Of a DNA stretch of 64,000 nucleotides, positions 7,726-16,274 are shown in pieces. The position numbers and the translations under genes are program-made. The stretch is from NCBI RefSeq assembly GCF_017168145.1, contig NZ_JADQTL010000009.1, positions 620,001 through 684,000 on the forward strand. The letters are read 5' to 3'. This stretch comes from Anaerovorax sp. IOR16 (GTDB lineage Bacteria; Bacillota; Clostridia; Peptostreptococcales; Anaerovoracaceae). Each line of letters starts with the position of its first letter. Within the stretch, counting starts at the first letter, position 1. The notes under the pieces were generated by a model that was given only the letters and a program-made list of their open reading frames with translations, searched no databases and was not told where the DNA came from.

Positions 7726-9576
7726 ATGAGTAGATTGGATATCAAGACTCGGGATCGTGCCCAAACAGTTGTAGAAGGCTTGTATCAAGATTTGGAACGA
7801 AGAATTATAGCAAGTCCACCTGGACTATGTCCGGTTGATATGGCTTCTTCTTTCTTAAAGCTTTGCCATGCCCAAACTTGTGGGAAATGCGTACCCTGTC
7901 GCGTTGGCTTAGGTCAATTGCAGCATTTGCTGGATGACGTTTTGGATCTTAGTGATGATGTGGATTTGGATATTATTCAATTAATTGAAAAAACTGCAAA
8001 AACCATTCGAGACTCTGCAGATTGCGCGATTGGAACCGAAGCTGCCAATATGGTACTTCGAGGGCTTCAAGGTTTTCGAGAAGATTACATTGAGCATGTG
8101 ACAAATCACAGATGCGTTGCAAGCATCCAGAATTTAAAACAGCCAGTACCATGCATCGCACTTTGTCCGGCGGAGGTGGATGTACCCGGTTATATTTCTT
8201 TAGTTTTAGAAGGGAAATGTGATGATGCCGTACGTTTGATTCGAAAAGATAATCCATTCCCAATTGTTTGTGCTTTGATTTGTGAACACCCTTGTGAGGC
8301 AAGATGTCGTCGTAACCTGATTGATGCACCGATTAACATTCGTGGCATGAAGCGATATGCTGTAGATCATTGCGGTAAGGTTGCAATTCCGGAACGAATG
8401 CCGGATACAGGAAAAAAGGTAGCAATCATTGGTGGCGGTCCAAGTGGATTGAGTGCAGCATATTTTCTATCTTTAATGGGACATCATGTTACTGTATTTG
8501 AAAAAAGAACGCATCTTGGGGGTATGCTTCGTTATGGAATTCCAAGCTATCGTTTGCCTAGAGAACGATTGCAGGAAGACATCGATGCGATATTATCGGC
8601 GGGTGTTGAAGTAAAAACAGATTATGATATAGGAAGCGGAGACTCCATTCAAAAACTACGCGATGATTACGATGCTGTTTACATTTCAATTGGAGCACAT
8701 ACACATAAGACGATTGGCATCGAAGGTGAATATGCAAGAGGTGTGATTTCTGCCGTAGAGATATTAAGAAGCATGGGCGATGATACAATGCCAGATTTTA
8801 AAGACAAGCAAGTCGTAGTAATTGGCGGAGGGAACGTTGCTATGGATGTAGCAAGAACGGCAAAACGTCTCGGTGCTAAGAAGGTAAGTATTGTGTATCG
8901 AAGAAGAAGACAGGATATGACGGCACTTCCGGAAGAGATAGAGGGTGCGATTGCAGAGGGATGCGAATTGTTGGATTTAAAGGCACCGGCTCGTATCAAA
9001 TCTACCAAAGATGGTGATGTGGAATGCTTATTTGTTAAGCCGCAGATTGCAGGGGAAGCAGATAAGGCCGGGCGGCCAAGACCTATGGATGCACAAGCAG
9101 AAGAAGAATGCATTCCTTGTCAGATTATCATTTCAGCAATTGGTCAGGCTACGGTTACTGAACATTTTGAACAATATGGCATTCCAATTAATCGTGGAAA
9201 TATCGTTGCGACAAGATCGAGTGGAATTGAAAGCATCCCTGGTATTTTTGCAGGTGGTGACTGTGTAAGTGGTCCTTCTACTGTAATCAATGCTGTAGCT
9301 GCTGGAAAGGTTGCGGCTGCAAACATTGACAATTATTTGGGATACCATCATGTTATTGAGTGTGATGTAGAAATTCCGGCACCTCGCCATGGAGACCATC
9401 CACCTTGTGCCCGTGTTGAGATGAAGGAACGATTGCCAGGCGAAAGAGGCGGTGACTTTGGTGAGATTGAAAAAGGAATGACTGAGGAAGAGGCTCAATA
9501 TGAAGCGTTGCGCTGCTTACGTTGTGATCATTACGGACTAGGTGTATTTAAGGGAGGACGGGTGAAAAAATGGTAA
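7726..9576 (+). CDS. Hydrogenase-associated FAD/NAD(P)-binding subunit (NuoF-like cluster domain fused to GltD-like flavoprotein)
   Basis: A 616-aa fusion. Residues about 45-125 resemble the C-terminal iron-sulfur segment of NuoF (CGKCVPCRVGL, later SADCAIGTEA). Residues about 140-215 are the DPD/GltD-type domain with two cysteine sets (CIALCPAEVDVPGY, then CEHPCEARCRR). Next come an FAD-binding fold (VAIIGGGPSGLSAAYFLS) and a pyridine-nucleotide fold (VVVIGGGNVAMDVA with an Arg-rich VYRRRRQDM, a feature of NADP-preferring GltD/NfnB relatives). The C-terminus ends CLRCDHYG. The gene overlaps hydA by 7 bases, so the pair forms a two-subunit electron path between NAD(P)(H) and H2. The ATG at 7726 is favoured over a TTG at 7717 that abuts the GGAGG. 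The choice of NADPH over NADH is inference. Confidence 0.85.
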   Translation: MSRLDIKTRDRAQTVVEGLYQDLERRIIASPPGLCPVDMASSFLKLCHAQTCGKCVPCRVGLGQLQHLLDDVLDLSDDVDLDIIQLIEKTAKTIRDSADCAIGTEAANMVLRGLQGFREDYIEHVTNHRCVASIQNLKQPVPCIALCPAEVDVPGYISLVLEGKCDDAVRLIRKDNPFPIVCALICEHPCEARCRRNLIDAPINIRGMKRYAVDHCGKVAIPERMPDTGKKVAIIGGGPSGLSAAYFLSLMGHHVTVFEKRTHLGGMLRYGIPSYRLPRERLQEDIDAILSAGVEVKTDYDIGSGDSIQKLRDDYDAVYISIGAHTHKTIGIEGEYARGVISAVEILRSMGDDTMPDFKDKQVVVIGGGNVAMDVARTAKRLGAKKVSIVYRRRRQDMTALPEEIEGAIAEGCELLDLKAPARIKSTKDGDVECLFVKPQIAGEADKAGRPRPMDAQAEEECIPCQIIISAIGQATVTEHFEQYGIPINRGNIVATRSSGIESIPGIFAGGDCVSGPSTVINAVAAGKVAAANIDNYLGYHHVIECDVEIPAPRHGDHPPCARVEMKERLPGERGGDFGEIEKGMTEEEAQYEALRCLRCDHYGLGVFKGGRVKKW

Positions 9577-11297
9577 AATTAATTATAGATAGTAAAAATG
9601 TAACCGTTCCGGAAGGAACAACCATTTTAGATGCGGCTGAAAAAGCAGGAATCCATATTCCTCACTTATGTTATTTAAAAGACATTAATGAAATTGGGGC
9701 GTGCCGTGTTTGCATTGTTGAAAAAAAAGGAATGGATAAATTAATCACAGCCTGCAACAATGAGGTAGAGCAGGGTATGGAAATTTTTACAAACAGTCCC
9801 AAAGTACGTGCAACTAGAAAAGCAAATGTAGAATTAATCTTATCGGATCATGATTGCATGTGTGCGACTTGTGTACGAAGCGGAAATTGCAGTCTGCAAA
9901 AGATTGCAAATGATTTAGGTATTGTGGAAATTCCATATAAAATGATTGCAGAGAAAAATCGTTGGGATAAAAATTTCCCATTGATTCGAGACGCATCTAA
10001 ATGCATTAAATGTATGAGATGCATACAAATTTGTGATAAGGTGCAGGATTTGCAAGTTTGGAATGTATCCGGAAGCGGGTATCGTACGACGGTTGGGGTA
10101 ATGCAGAATTTGAAAATCCAAGATGCAAATTGTTCCCTTTGCGGGCAGTGCATCACTCATTGTCCGGTAGGAGCTTTGCGAGAAAGAGATGATGTGGGCA
10201 GGATGTTCGATGCTTTGGCTGACCCGGATAAAATTACGATTGTACAAGTGGCTCCGGCTGTTCGAACTTCATGGGGAGAAGGCATTGGTCTATATAAAGA
10301 GGAAGCCACCTTAGGAAGATTAGTCAGTGCGTTGCGTTGTATGGGATTTGACTATATTTACGATACGACCTATACGGCAGATTTGACCATTATGGAGGAA
10401 GGCAGCGAGTTTTTAGAACGTTTCCAAAACCGTGATAAATATAAATGGCCAATGTTTACATCGTGCTGTCCGGGGTGGGTTCGTTTTGTAAAATCGCAGT
10501 ATCCGGATATGGTTGAAAATTTGTCTTCTGCAAAATCGCCGCAGCAGATGTTTGGTGCCATCACAAAGACATACATTGCAGATAAACTTGGAATCTCACC
10601 AGAAAAAATATTTGCGGTATCCATCATGCCATGTGTTGCAAAAAAATATGAATGCGATGTAGAAAATCTATCAGATGCGGGATTTGGTCAGGACGTCGAT
10701 TTGGTATTGACGACAAGAGAAATTGACCGTATGATTCGTGCGGATCACATTAAAGCGGATGATTTGAAAGAAGAAGAATTTGATGATATGTTTGGTGTGT
10801 CTACTGGAGCCGGAGTTATCTTTGGTGCAACCGGGGGTGTAATGGAAGCTGCACTTCGAAGCGCATATTTTTTATTGACAAAGAAGAATCCTGATCCAGA
10901 GAGTTTTCGTCGGGTTCGAGGTCTGGATGGTTGGAAGGAAGCTGTCTTTGAAATAGAAGGTACTGCAATTCACGTTGCAGTGGCAAGTGGACTAGGAAAT
11001 ACCAGAAAGCTGATTGAAGCCATTCGAAATGATGAAGTAAAATACGATTTTGTAGAAATTATGGCATGTCCTGGGGGTTGTGCCGGAGGCGGCGGGCAGC
11101 CAATTCATGATAATGTGGAAATGGCGGAATCAAGAGGAAAGATTCTTTATGGATTGGACCGTACCGCAAACTTACGGTTCTCCCACGAAAATCCATCCAT
11201 TCAAAAAACGTATGAAGAATTTTTAGAGAAACCATTATCGGAAAAATCACATCATCTACTTCACACCAATGTAAATGATTGGATTCTAAATAAGTAA
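9570..11297 (+). CDS. hydA: [FeFe]-hydrogenase, group A, HydA
   Basis: A 575-aa catalytic subunit with the full M3-type layout. An N-terminal [2Fe-2S] domain (Cys34, 45, 48, 62) is followed by a His-Cys3 cluster (His94, Cys98, 101, 107) and two [4Fe-4S] sets (Cys145/148/151/155 and Cys188/191/194/198). The H-cluster domain has motif L1 TSCCPGW (Cys299, Cys300), L2 MPCVAKKYE (Cys355) and L3 MACPGGCAGGGGQP (Cys500, Cys504). All ligands and the proton-transfer cysteine (299) are present, so it should be active. It evolves or takes up H2 in the cytoplasm, exchanging electrons with ferredoxin and with the flavoprotein encoded just upstream. The maturases HydE, HydF and HydG are not in this window. 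Confidence 0.95.
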   Translation: MVKLIIDSKNVTVPEGTTILDAAEKAGIHIPHLCYLKDINEIGACRVCIVEKKGMDKLITACNNEVEQGMEIFTNSPKVRATRKANVELILSDHDCMCATCVRSGNCSLQKIANDLGIVEIPYKMIAEKNRWDKNFPLIRDASKCIKCMRCIQICDKVQDLQVWNVSGSGYRTTVGVMQNLKIQDANCSLCGQCITHCPVGALRERDDVGRMFDALADPDKITIVQVAPAVRTSWGEGIGLYKEEATLGRLVSALRCMGFDYIYDTTYTADLTIMEEGSEFLERFQNRDKYKWPMFTSCCPGWVRFVKSQYPDMVENLSSAKSPQQMFGAITKTYIADKLGISPEKIFAVSIMPCVAKKYECDVENLSDAGFGQDVDLVLTTREIDRMIRADHIKADDLKEEEFDDMFGVSTGAGVIFGATGGVMEAALRSAYFLLTKKNPDPESFRRVRGLDGWKEAVFEIEGTAIHVAVASGLGNTRKLIEAIRNDEVKYDFVEIMACPGGCAGGGGQPIHDNVEMAESRGKILYGLDRTANLRFSHENPSIQKTYEEFLEKPLSEKSHHLLHTNVNDWILNK

Positions 11298-11325
11298 ATA
11301 AAGCATATTAAAAAGTATAATAATT

Positions 11326-11362
11326 AAGGCATTTAATCCTTTAGGATTGGATGCCTTTTTCA
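11326..11362 (+). terminator. Terminator of the hydrogenase operon
   Basis: A 14-bp stem (AAGGCATTTAATCC / GGATTGGATGCCTT, two G-T pairs) with a 5-base loop is followed by TTTTT. Confidence 0.85.
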
Positions 11363-11405
11363 TTGTATAATACACAGATAAAAAATAGTTTTCAAAATTC
11401 CACTA

Positions 11406-11435
11406 TTTACAACTTCACCTTTCAATCAATATAAT
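11406..11435 (+). promoter_or_regulatory. Promoter of the Co/Ni transporter operon
   Basis: TTTACA (11406-11411) and a perfect TATAAT (11430-11435) are spaced by 18 bases, about 30 bases before the cbiM start. No cobalamin or nickel riboswitch fits in the short leader that follows. Confidence 0.65.
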
Positions 11436-11467
11436 GGAATAGAAGTATAAGAAAAGGAGTCGATGAT

Positions 11468-12508
11468 ATGCACATGGCGGATGCCTTGATTTCACCAATT
11501 GTTGGTGGAACTATGCTGGCTGCTTCTACGGGAGTCGCTGCTTATTCTATTAAAAAAGTACAAAAGGACTTGGATGAAAAAAAGGTTCCTTTTATGGGAG
11601 TAATGGGAGCTTTTGTTTTTTCTGCACAAATGATTAATTTTTCAATTCCTGCTACCGGTTCAAGTGGGCATCTTGGCGGAGGAATGCTGCTTGCAATAAT
11701 GCTTGGCCCCTATGCCGGTTTTTTAACGATGGCATCCATTTTACTGATACAAGCTTTGTTTTTTGGAGATGGAGGATTACTGGCATATGGCTGTAACGTT
11801 TGGAATCTTGGGGTTTATACCTGTTTTCTTGCTTACCCTCTTTTTCTTTGGGTTACTAAAAAAGGATTTAATTCAAAGAGAATTTTCTGGGGGGCTATGG
11901 TTTCATCTTTGATTGCTCTTCAGCTCGGAGCATTCAGTGTTGTTTTAGAGACACTCTTTTCAGGAAAGACGGAATTGCCTTTTGGTGTGTTCGTTTTACT
12001 AATGCAGCCAATTCATCTTGCCATTGGTGTGGTGGAAGGGATTGTAACAGCAGTCATAGCTACTTTTGTATGGAAGGCCAGACCTGAAGTTTTAGAACAG
12101 ACGGCAAACGGAGAACCAATAGGATCCCTTTCTATTAAGAGGATACTTGTGGTAATTCTTGTAGCTGCCGTTTTGATTGGCGGTTCTCTTTCTTGGTTTG
12201 CTTCTGAAAATCCAGATGGATTGGAATGGTCTATGGAAAAAACCGCCGGAAGTACAGAGTTAGAAACAGAGGATGAAATTCACCAAGCATTATCACGAAT
12301 TCAGGATAAGATTGCTATTTTACCGGATTACGGTTTTTCATCAACAAATGAAGGGGATACCAAGCCAGAAGGAGTACTCTCTAATGAGCGTATTGGGACA
12401 AGCATTTCGGGTATTGTAGGAGGATTTTTAACATTAATCTTAGCAATATTTATTGGATTTTTGATTCGATTTTTTAAGAAGAAGAGAAGAGTTAGTCTTA
12501 AAAAATAG
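11468..12508 (+). CDS. cbiM: ECF transporter S component CbiM/NikM with fused PDGLE (CbiN/NikN-like) segment
   Basis: A 346-aa membrane protein. The N-terminus MHMADALISPIVGG places a conserved His at position 2, which in CbiM/NikM binds the metal with the free amino terminus. About six membrane segments follow, with the motif GSSGHLGGG in the first loop. The C-terminal part carries ENPDGLEWS, the PDGLE signature of CbiN/NikN, and ends in a last membrane helix and a basic tail. So M and N functions are fused. Ribosome binding site AAGGAG precedes the start. With the CbiQ and CbiO genes downstream it imports Co2+ or Ni2+; the metal cannot be decided from sequence alone. Confidence 0.88.
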   Translation: MHMADALISPIVGGTMLAASTGVAAYSIKKVQKDLDEKKVPFMGVMGAFVFSAQMINFSIPATGSSGHLGGGMLLAIMLGPYAGFLTMASILLIQALFFGDGGLLAYGCNVWNLGVYTCFLAYPLFLWVTKKGFNSKRIFWGAMVSSLIALQLGAFSVVLETLFSGKTELPFGVFVLLMQPIHLAIGVVEGIVTAVIATFVWKARPEVLEQTANGEPIGSLSIKRILVVILVAAVLIGGSLSWFASENPDGLEWSMEKTAGSTELETEDEIHQALSRIQDKIAILPDYGFSSTNEGDTKPEGVLSNERIGTSISGIVGGFLTLILAIFIGFLIRFFKKKRRVSLKK

Positions 12509-12580
12509 ATGGGATTGCATAAAAAAGTTTACCTAATTTATTAGATCTGATTGGTAAAAAAATGATTGGAACTGGATTTT

Positions 12581-13390
12581 ATGTCTAAAATAAATAATTC
12601 ATTATATAACATAAGGCTTTTGGATGATCTGGCACAGAAAGAGTCCGTTGTACATAAACTTCATCCACTGATTAAGTTGCTGACTACTTTGGTGTATTTA
12701 ATCGTAGTTGTGTCTTTTGAAAAATATGATATCAGTGCGTTGCTGCCGTTGATCTTTTATCCTGTTTTGCTTTTTTCAATTTCAGAATTACCGGTTATTC
12801 CAATTCTAAAAAGAGTTTTATTTGCCATGCCTTTTATCATCGGTATTGGAATATGGAATCCACTCTTTGATACGCAGATTATAATAGTTGCCGGAATTCA
12901 TATTGCAAGAGGCTGGCTTGCTTTTTTCTCTCTGGTTTTAAAATGCATATTTACTGTAACTGCAAGTATTTTACTCATTGCATCTACAGGAATGGGACCG
13001 CTTTCTCATGCGTTAAGAATGCTAAAGGTTCCTAAGATTTTTATTTTACAGCTTACATTGACCTATCGATATTTATCCGTATTGATGGAAGAGGTTTCTA
13101 AAATGATGCGCGCCCATTCTTTAAGAGCACCGCAGCAAAAGGGAATCCATCCTGCGATTTGGGGTTGTTTTTGCGGACAGCTCATATTAAGGACGTTTGA
13201 TCGTGCAAAGCGTGTTTATGATGCGATGTCATTAAGAGGGTTTCATGGAGAATATCCAGCAGGAAACCTTGTAAAACCTAAGGTAAGCGATTTTGTCTAT
13301 TTTATTAGTTGGAGTGTTTTTTTTATTCTTATAAGGATTTATAATTTATCTGATCTTATGGGAGATTTGTTTATAGAGGTGATCAAATAA
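12581..13390 (+). CDS. cbiQ: ECF transporter transmembrane component CbiQ
   Basis: A 269-aa protein of the CbiQ/EcfT family with several hydrophobic helices (residues about 34-55, 58-75, 85-105, 110-140, 230-250) and the cytoplasmic coupling helices marked by MMRAHSLRAPQQ and RVYDAMSLRGFHG, the conserved Ala-Arg-Gly type motifs that contact the ATPases. It couples CbiO ATP hydrolysis to CbiM. The ATG at 12581 is chosen; a TTG at 12566 is possible, and neither has a strong ribosome binding site, so the start is uncertain by five codons. Confidence 0.88.
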   Translation: MSKINNSLYNIRLLDDLAQKESVVHKLHPLIKLLTTLVYLIVVVSFEKYDISALLPLIFYPVLLFSISELPVIPILKRVLFAMPFIIGIGIWNPLFDTQIIIVAGIHIARGWLAFFSLVLKCIFTVTASILLIASTGMGPLSHALRMLKVPKIFILQLTLTYRYLSVLMEEVSKMMRAHSLRAPQQKGIHPAIWGCFCGQLILRTFDRAKRVYDAMSLRGFHGEYPAGNLVKPKVSDFVYFISWSVFFILIRIYNLSDLMGDLFIEVIK

Positions 13391-13393
13391 TAA

Positions 13394-14137
13394 ATGAGTG
13401 AGTTTAACATTAAGGTAACAAATATCTGTTTTTCGTATCCGGATGGGTATGAAGCTATAAAAGACCTTTCATTCGATATTCGTCATGGTGAGTCTGTCGG
13501 GATTATCGGTGCAAACGGAGCCGGAAAGTCAACTTTGTTGATGATTTTAATGGGATTGATGTTTCCCATTTGCGGTGAAATTACGATTGATGGTGTTTTG
13601 ATAACAAAAAATACTTTACCAAAGATTCGACAAAGCCTTGGAATGGTGTTTCAAAATCCGGATGATCAATTATTTCTATCCACGGTATATGAGGATGTGG
13701 CATTTGGTCCACGTAATTACAAACTGGATGAGGAGGAAGTTTGCAATAGGGTTTGTGATGCATTGGAGATGGTAGGAATATCACATTTAAAAGAGCGTGC
13801 TTCTTTTAAATTATCCGACGGTGAAAAACGTTTAGCAGCCATTGCTTCGGTACTATCTATGCAGCCGGAAGCTTTGATTATGGATGAGCCTACATCGACA
13901 CTTGACCCAAAAGCACGACGGCGTATCATTCAATTACTAAATAGCTTGCACCATACAAAAATCATAACCAGTCATGATTTGGATATGATACTTGATACCT
14001 GTGAACGTGTCATTGTAATAAAAGAAGGCAGGATTGCAGCAGATGGAAAAACAAAGGACCTTTTATCTGATGAAACATTACTGGATCATTGTGGTCTTGA
14101 AATGCCTCTTTCATTTCAAAAAAGGAGAAGTACATAA
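13394..14137 (+). CDS. cbiO: ECF transporter ATP-binding protein CbiO
   Basis: A 247-aa ATPase with Walker A GANGAGKST, Q-loop MVFQNPDDQLF (typical of cobalt and energy-coupling ATPases), signature LSDGEKR in place of LSGGQ, Walker B ALIMDEPTSTLDP and switch His in TSHDLDM. GAGGTGATC lies 11 bases before the ATG, which begins 3 bases after the cbiQ stop. A single ATPase gene means it probably acts as a homodimer. Confidence 0.92.
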   Translation: MSEFNIKVTNICFSYPDGYEAIKDLSFDIRHGESVGIIGANGAGKSTLLMILMGLMFPICGEITIDGVLITKNTLPKIRQSLGMVFQNPDDQLFLSTVYEDVAFGPRNYKLDEEEVCNRVCDALEMVGISHLKERASFKLSDGEKRLAAIASVLSMQPEALIMDEPTSTLDPKARRRIIQLLNSLHHTKIITSHDLDMILDTCERVIVIKEGRIAADGKTKDLLSDETLLDHCGLEMPLSFQKRRST

Positions 14138-14140
14138 ATT

Positions 14141-14222
14141 GGCACCAATAAAAATAGCAAAACTGGCTCTTTCCAATATGACAATTTCTCTTTATAATGA
14201 GGATTATCATTATAAGGAGTAA
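14141..14222 (+). other. Gap between cbiO and the CGGC gene with a small possible ORF and a palindrome
   Basis: A TTG-started frame here would give a 26- to 27-aa peptide (MAPIKIAKLALSNM...), with AAGGAG 11 bases upstream. The interval also contains a palindrome TATAATGA-6-TCATTATA near 14193-14214. I cannot tell whether either is functional. Confidence 0.2.
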
Positions 14223-14243
14223 TCGTTAGGAGGAGATAGTTTT

Positions 14244-14278
14244 ATGGATACTAAAATGGATACTAAAATGGATACCAA
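14244..14278 (+). repeat. Three-copy 12-bp tandem repeat at a start codon
   Basis: ATGGATACTAAA occurs twice exactly and once with one changed base (ATGGATACCAAA), giving MDTKMDTKMDTK. Copy-number change would keep the reading frame. Confidence 0.9.
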
Positions 14279-14678
14279 ATATGTTATGATCATTCAGTGC
14301 GATATTGCAAGACAGCGATGCAGTGGTTTTGCATGTACAAATGGGTTTTATAATCGAGATGATGTATTTAAAGATTATGATAATAATGTAAGATATCTTT
14401 CTTTGACCTGCGGGGGATGCTGCGGTACAAGCCTTGCATCTAAGCTAGAGCATTTTTCTAACAAGTTAAAAAAGGAAACGGATGCTACGAAAAACGATGT
14501 TGCAGTACATTTATCTTCTTGTATGGTAACGGATAATTATCATCATGATCGCTGTCCTCATGTAGATTATATTAAGGCACTTATTAAAAAGAAAGGGTAT
14601 CAAAGGATTATCGAAGGAACCTATATCAGTAAGGCGGCAGAAAAGAGAAGAGAAAAAGGAGAGTATAAACGGTATTAG
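14244..14678 (+). CDS. CGGC domain-containing protein
   Basis: A 144-aa cysteine-rich protein. After a repetitive start it reads YVMIIQCDIARQRCSGFACTNGF, then LTCGGCCGTS (the CGGC motif), then HLSSCMVTDNYHHDRCPHVDY. CGGC-domain proteins are thought to bind metal or an iron-sulfur cluster, which is not proven. The first 12 codons are three copies of Met-Asp-Thr-Lys made by a 12-bp tandem repeat, so three in-frame ATGs exist; the first has AGGAGGAG at good spacing. It lies between the Co/Ni importer and a MocR regulator, which suggests a link to metal handling, by context only. Confidence 0.85.
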   Translation: MDTKMDTKMDTKYVMIIQCDIARQRCSGFACTNGFYNRDDVFKDYDNNVRYLSLTCGGCCGTSLASKLEHFSNKLKKETDATKNDVAVHLSSCMVTDNYHHDRCPHVDYIKALIKKKGYQRIIEGTYISKAAEKRREKGEYKRY

Positions 14679-14689
14679 GAAGTGATGGT

Positions 14690-16114
14690 GTGATTGTATT
14701 AGATAAGAATGAAAATGAACCCAAATATTTGCAAATTTATAAGTATTACAAGTCTCAAATTGTAACAGGACAACTGGTAGAGGGAAATAGACTGCCTTCT
14801 ACCAGAAGCTTAGCAAATTCAATGGGCATCAGCAGAAATACGGTGGAAGCTGCTTATCAGCAGCTTTGTACAGAAGGTTATCTTACAGGAAAAGCATGCA
14901 GTGGTTATGTCGTATTACCGTTTGATGTATACCTTTATAATGATTTGCTTGATAATCAGACTCAAAAGAATGCCGGCATCATGGAGGTATTGCAAGATTC
15001 CAGTGGACAGGATATTAAGCAGAACATTAAATATAACTTTCAGTATGAGGAGTTGAATATTAAAGATTTTCCGATTCGTACATGGAAAAGAGCGATAAAT
15101 GAAATACTTAATTCATATGAAATTGATTGCTTAAGTTCCTATAATGACAGATGTGGTGAGAGCGGACTTCGAAAGGAAATTATGAAATATTTATATTTCT
15201 CTAGAGGTGTCAGATGCAAACCGGAACAAATTATACTAACTTCCGGTACTCTGTCAGCGATTAGTCTTATTTGTCAACTATTCATGGATGATTATAGCGA
15301 AGTTGCCTTAGAGGAACCTTGTTATGACAGCGCAAGAAAAGCATTCAAAAATCATCAAATGAAAACAATACCGATTCCGATTGAGGAAGATGGTATCAGT
15401 ATCCCTATTTTAAATGCTTCCAATGCAAAGTTGGTGTATACAACTCCTTCCCATCAATTTCCGACAGGTAAGGTTATGGGAATCAATAAAAGACTTAATT
15501 TAATTAAATGGGCAGAAGAAAAGAATGCATTTCTTATTGAAGACGATTATGACAGTGAATTAAGATATAACAGCAGACCAATACCTTCTTTGCAATCTTT
15601 AGATTATAAGGGGCGAGTTATCTATATCAATACTTTTTCTAAGTCATTTACTCCTAGCTTAAGAATGAGTTTTATTGTATTGCCGTATTCTTTACTAAAA
15701 AAATACAAACAAAAATTTTCAAGATATAACTGTACGGTATCTTGGATTGAACAGAAAGCAATGCAATTTTTTATGCAGGATGGAAGCTGGAGCAGACATT
15801 TAAGAAAAATATGTACGGCAAACAAAAAGAAGCACGATGCATTATTAGCTGAAATACATCAATGTATGAAGGATAAGGTGGTCATTCATGGAAACAATGC
15901 AGGACTGCATATTTTACTTGAAGTAAACAATGGAATGAATGAAAAGGAGTTAATCAGCAGAGCAGAAGAGGTTGGCGTTCGCGTATACCCCGTATCTGTT
16001 TATTGGGAGAATCAAGAAAATTACAAGAATAATATGGTACTTATCGGATATAGCAGCCTTACTGAGGAAGAGATTAAAAAAGGAATTCAATTGCTTCAAT
16101 CAGTTTGGTTTTAA
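14690..16114 (+). CDS. MocR-type transcriptional regulator (GntR helix-turn-helix fused to PLP aminotransferase fold)
   Basis: A 474-aa fusion. Residues 1-78 are a GntR winged helix (PKYLQIYKYYKSQIVTGQL, then RLPSTRSLANSMGISRNTVEAAYQQL). Residues about 110-474 form a class I aminotransferase-like domain with the aspartate in FLIEDDYDSELRY and the PLP lysine at Lys318 in INTFSKSFTPSLR. Such proteins bind PLP with an amine ligand and regulate genes of PLP, GABA or taurine metabolism, often a divergent or adjacent gene. Here the start is GTG with AGGAAGTGAT upstream, 11 bases after the CGGC gene. The target genes are not evident. Confidence 0.9.
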   Translation: MIVLDKNENEPKYLQIYKYYKSQIVTGQLVEGNRLPSTRSLANSMGISRNTVEAAYQQLCTEGYLTGKACSGYVVLPFDVYLYNDLLDNQTQKNAGIMEVLQDSSGQDIKQNIKYNFQYEELNIKDFPIRTWKRAINEILNSYEIDCLSSYNDRCGESGLRKEIMKYLYFSRGVRCKPEQIILTSGTLSAISLICQLFMDDYSEVALEEPCYDSARKAFKNHQMKTIPIPIEEDGISIPILNASNAKLVYTTPSHQFPTGKVMGINKRLNLIKWAEEKNAFLIEDDYDSELRYNSRPIPSLQSLDYKGRVIYINTFSKSFTPSLRMSFIVLPYSLLKKYKQKFSRYNCTVSWIEQKAMQFFMQDGSWSRHLRKICTANKKKHDALLAEIHQCMKDKVVIHGNNAGLHILLEVNNGMNEKELISRAEEVGVRVYPVSVYWENQENYKNNMVLIGYSSLTEEEIKKGIQLLQSVWF

Positions 16115-16144
16115 TTACAATTTAATATTAAAAATTAGTAAAAT

Positions 16145-16180
16145 GAAAGCATACAATTGAAAGGTTGAATGCTTTTTTAA
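16145..16180 (+). terminator. Terminator after the MocR gene
   Basis: AAAGCAT pairs with ATGCTTT across an imperfect AATT/GGTT inner stem, followed by TTTTTT. Confidence 0.75.
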
Positions 16181-16274
16181 TTGTCAAAATTATATGTACA
16201 ATTTATTGAAAAAAGGATATAATTAGGTAAGCGTTTTGTGGAAAATTGTGGTAAGTACTGAAAGGATAAAATTA

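Noticed and set aside
7489-7788. Minus-strand ORF of 99 codons overlapping the start of the hydrogenase flavoprotein gene
   Set aside because: It overlaps a well-supported gene, has no ribosome binding site, and its hydrophobic part comes partly from a short tandem repeat.
9133-9498. Antisense ORFs inside the hydrogenase genes
   Set aside because: They are shadows of strongly coding frames with no ribosome binding sites or conserved motifs.
11298-11467. Possible cobalamin or nickel riboswitch before the Co/Ni importer
   Set aside because: The space between the promoter and the start is far too short for a B12 riboswitch, and no conserved element is seen.
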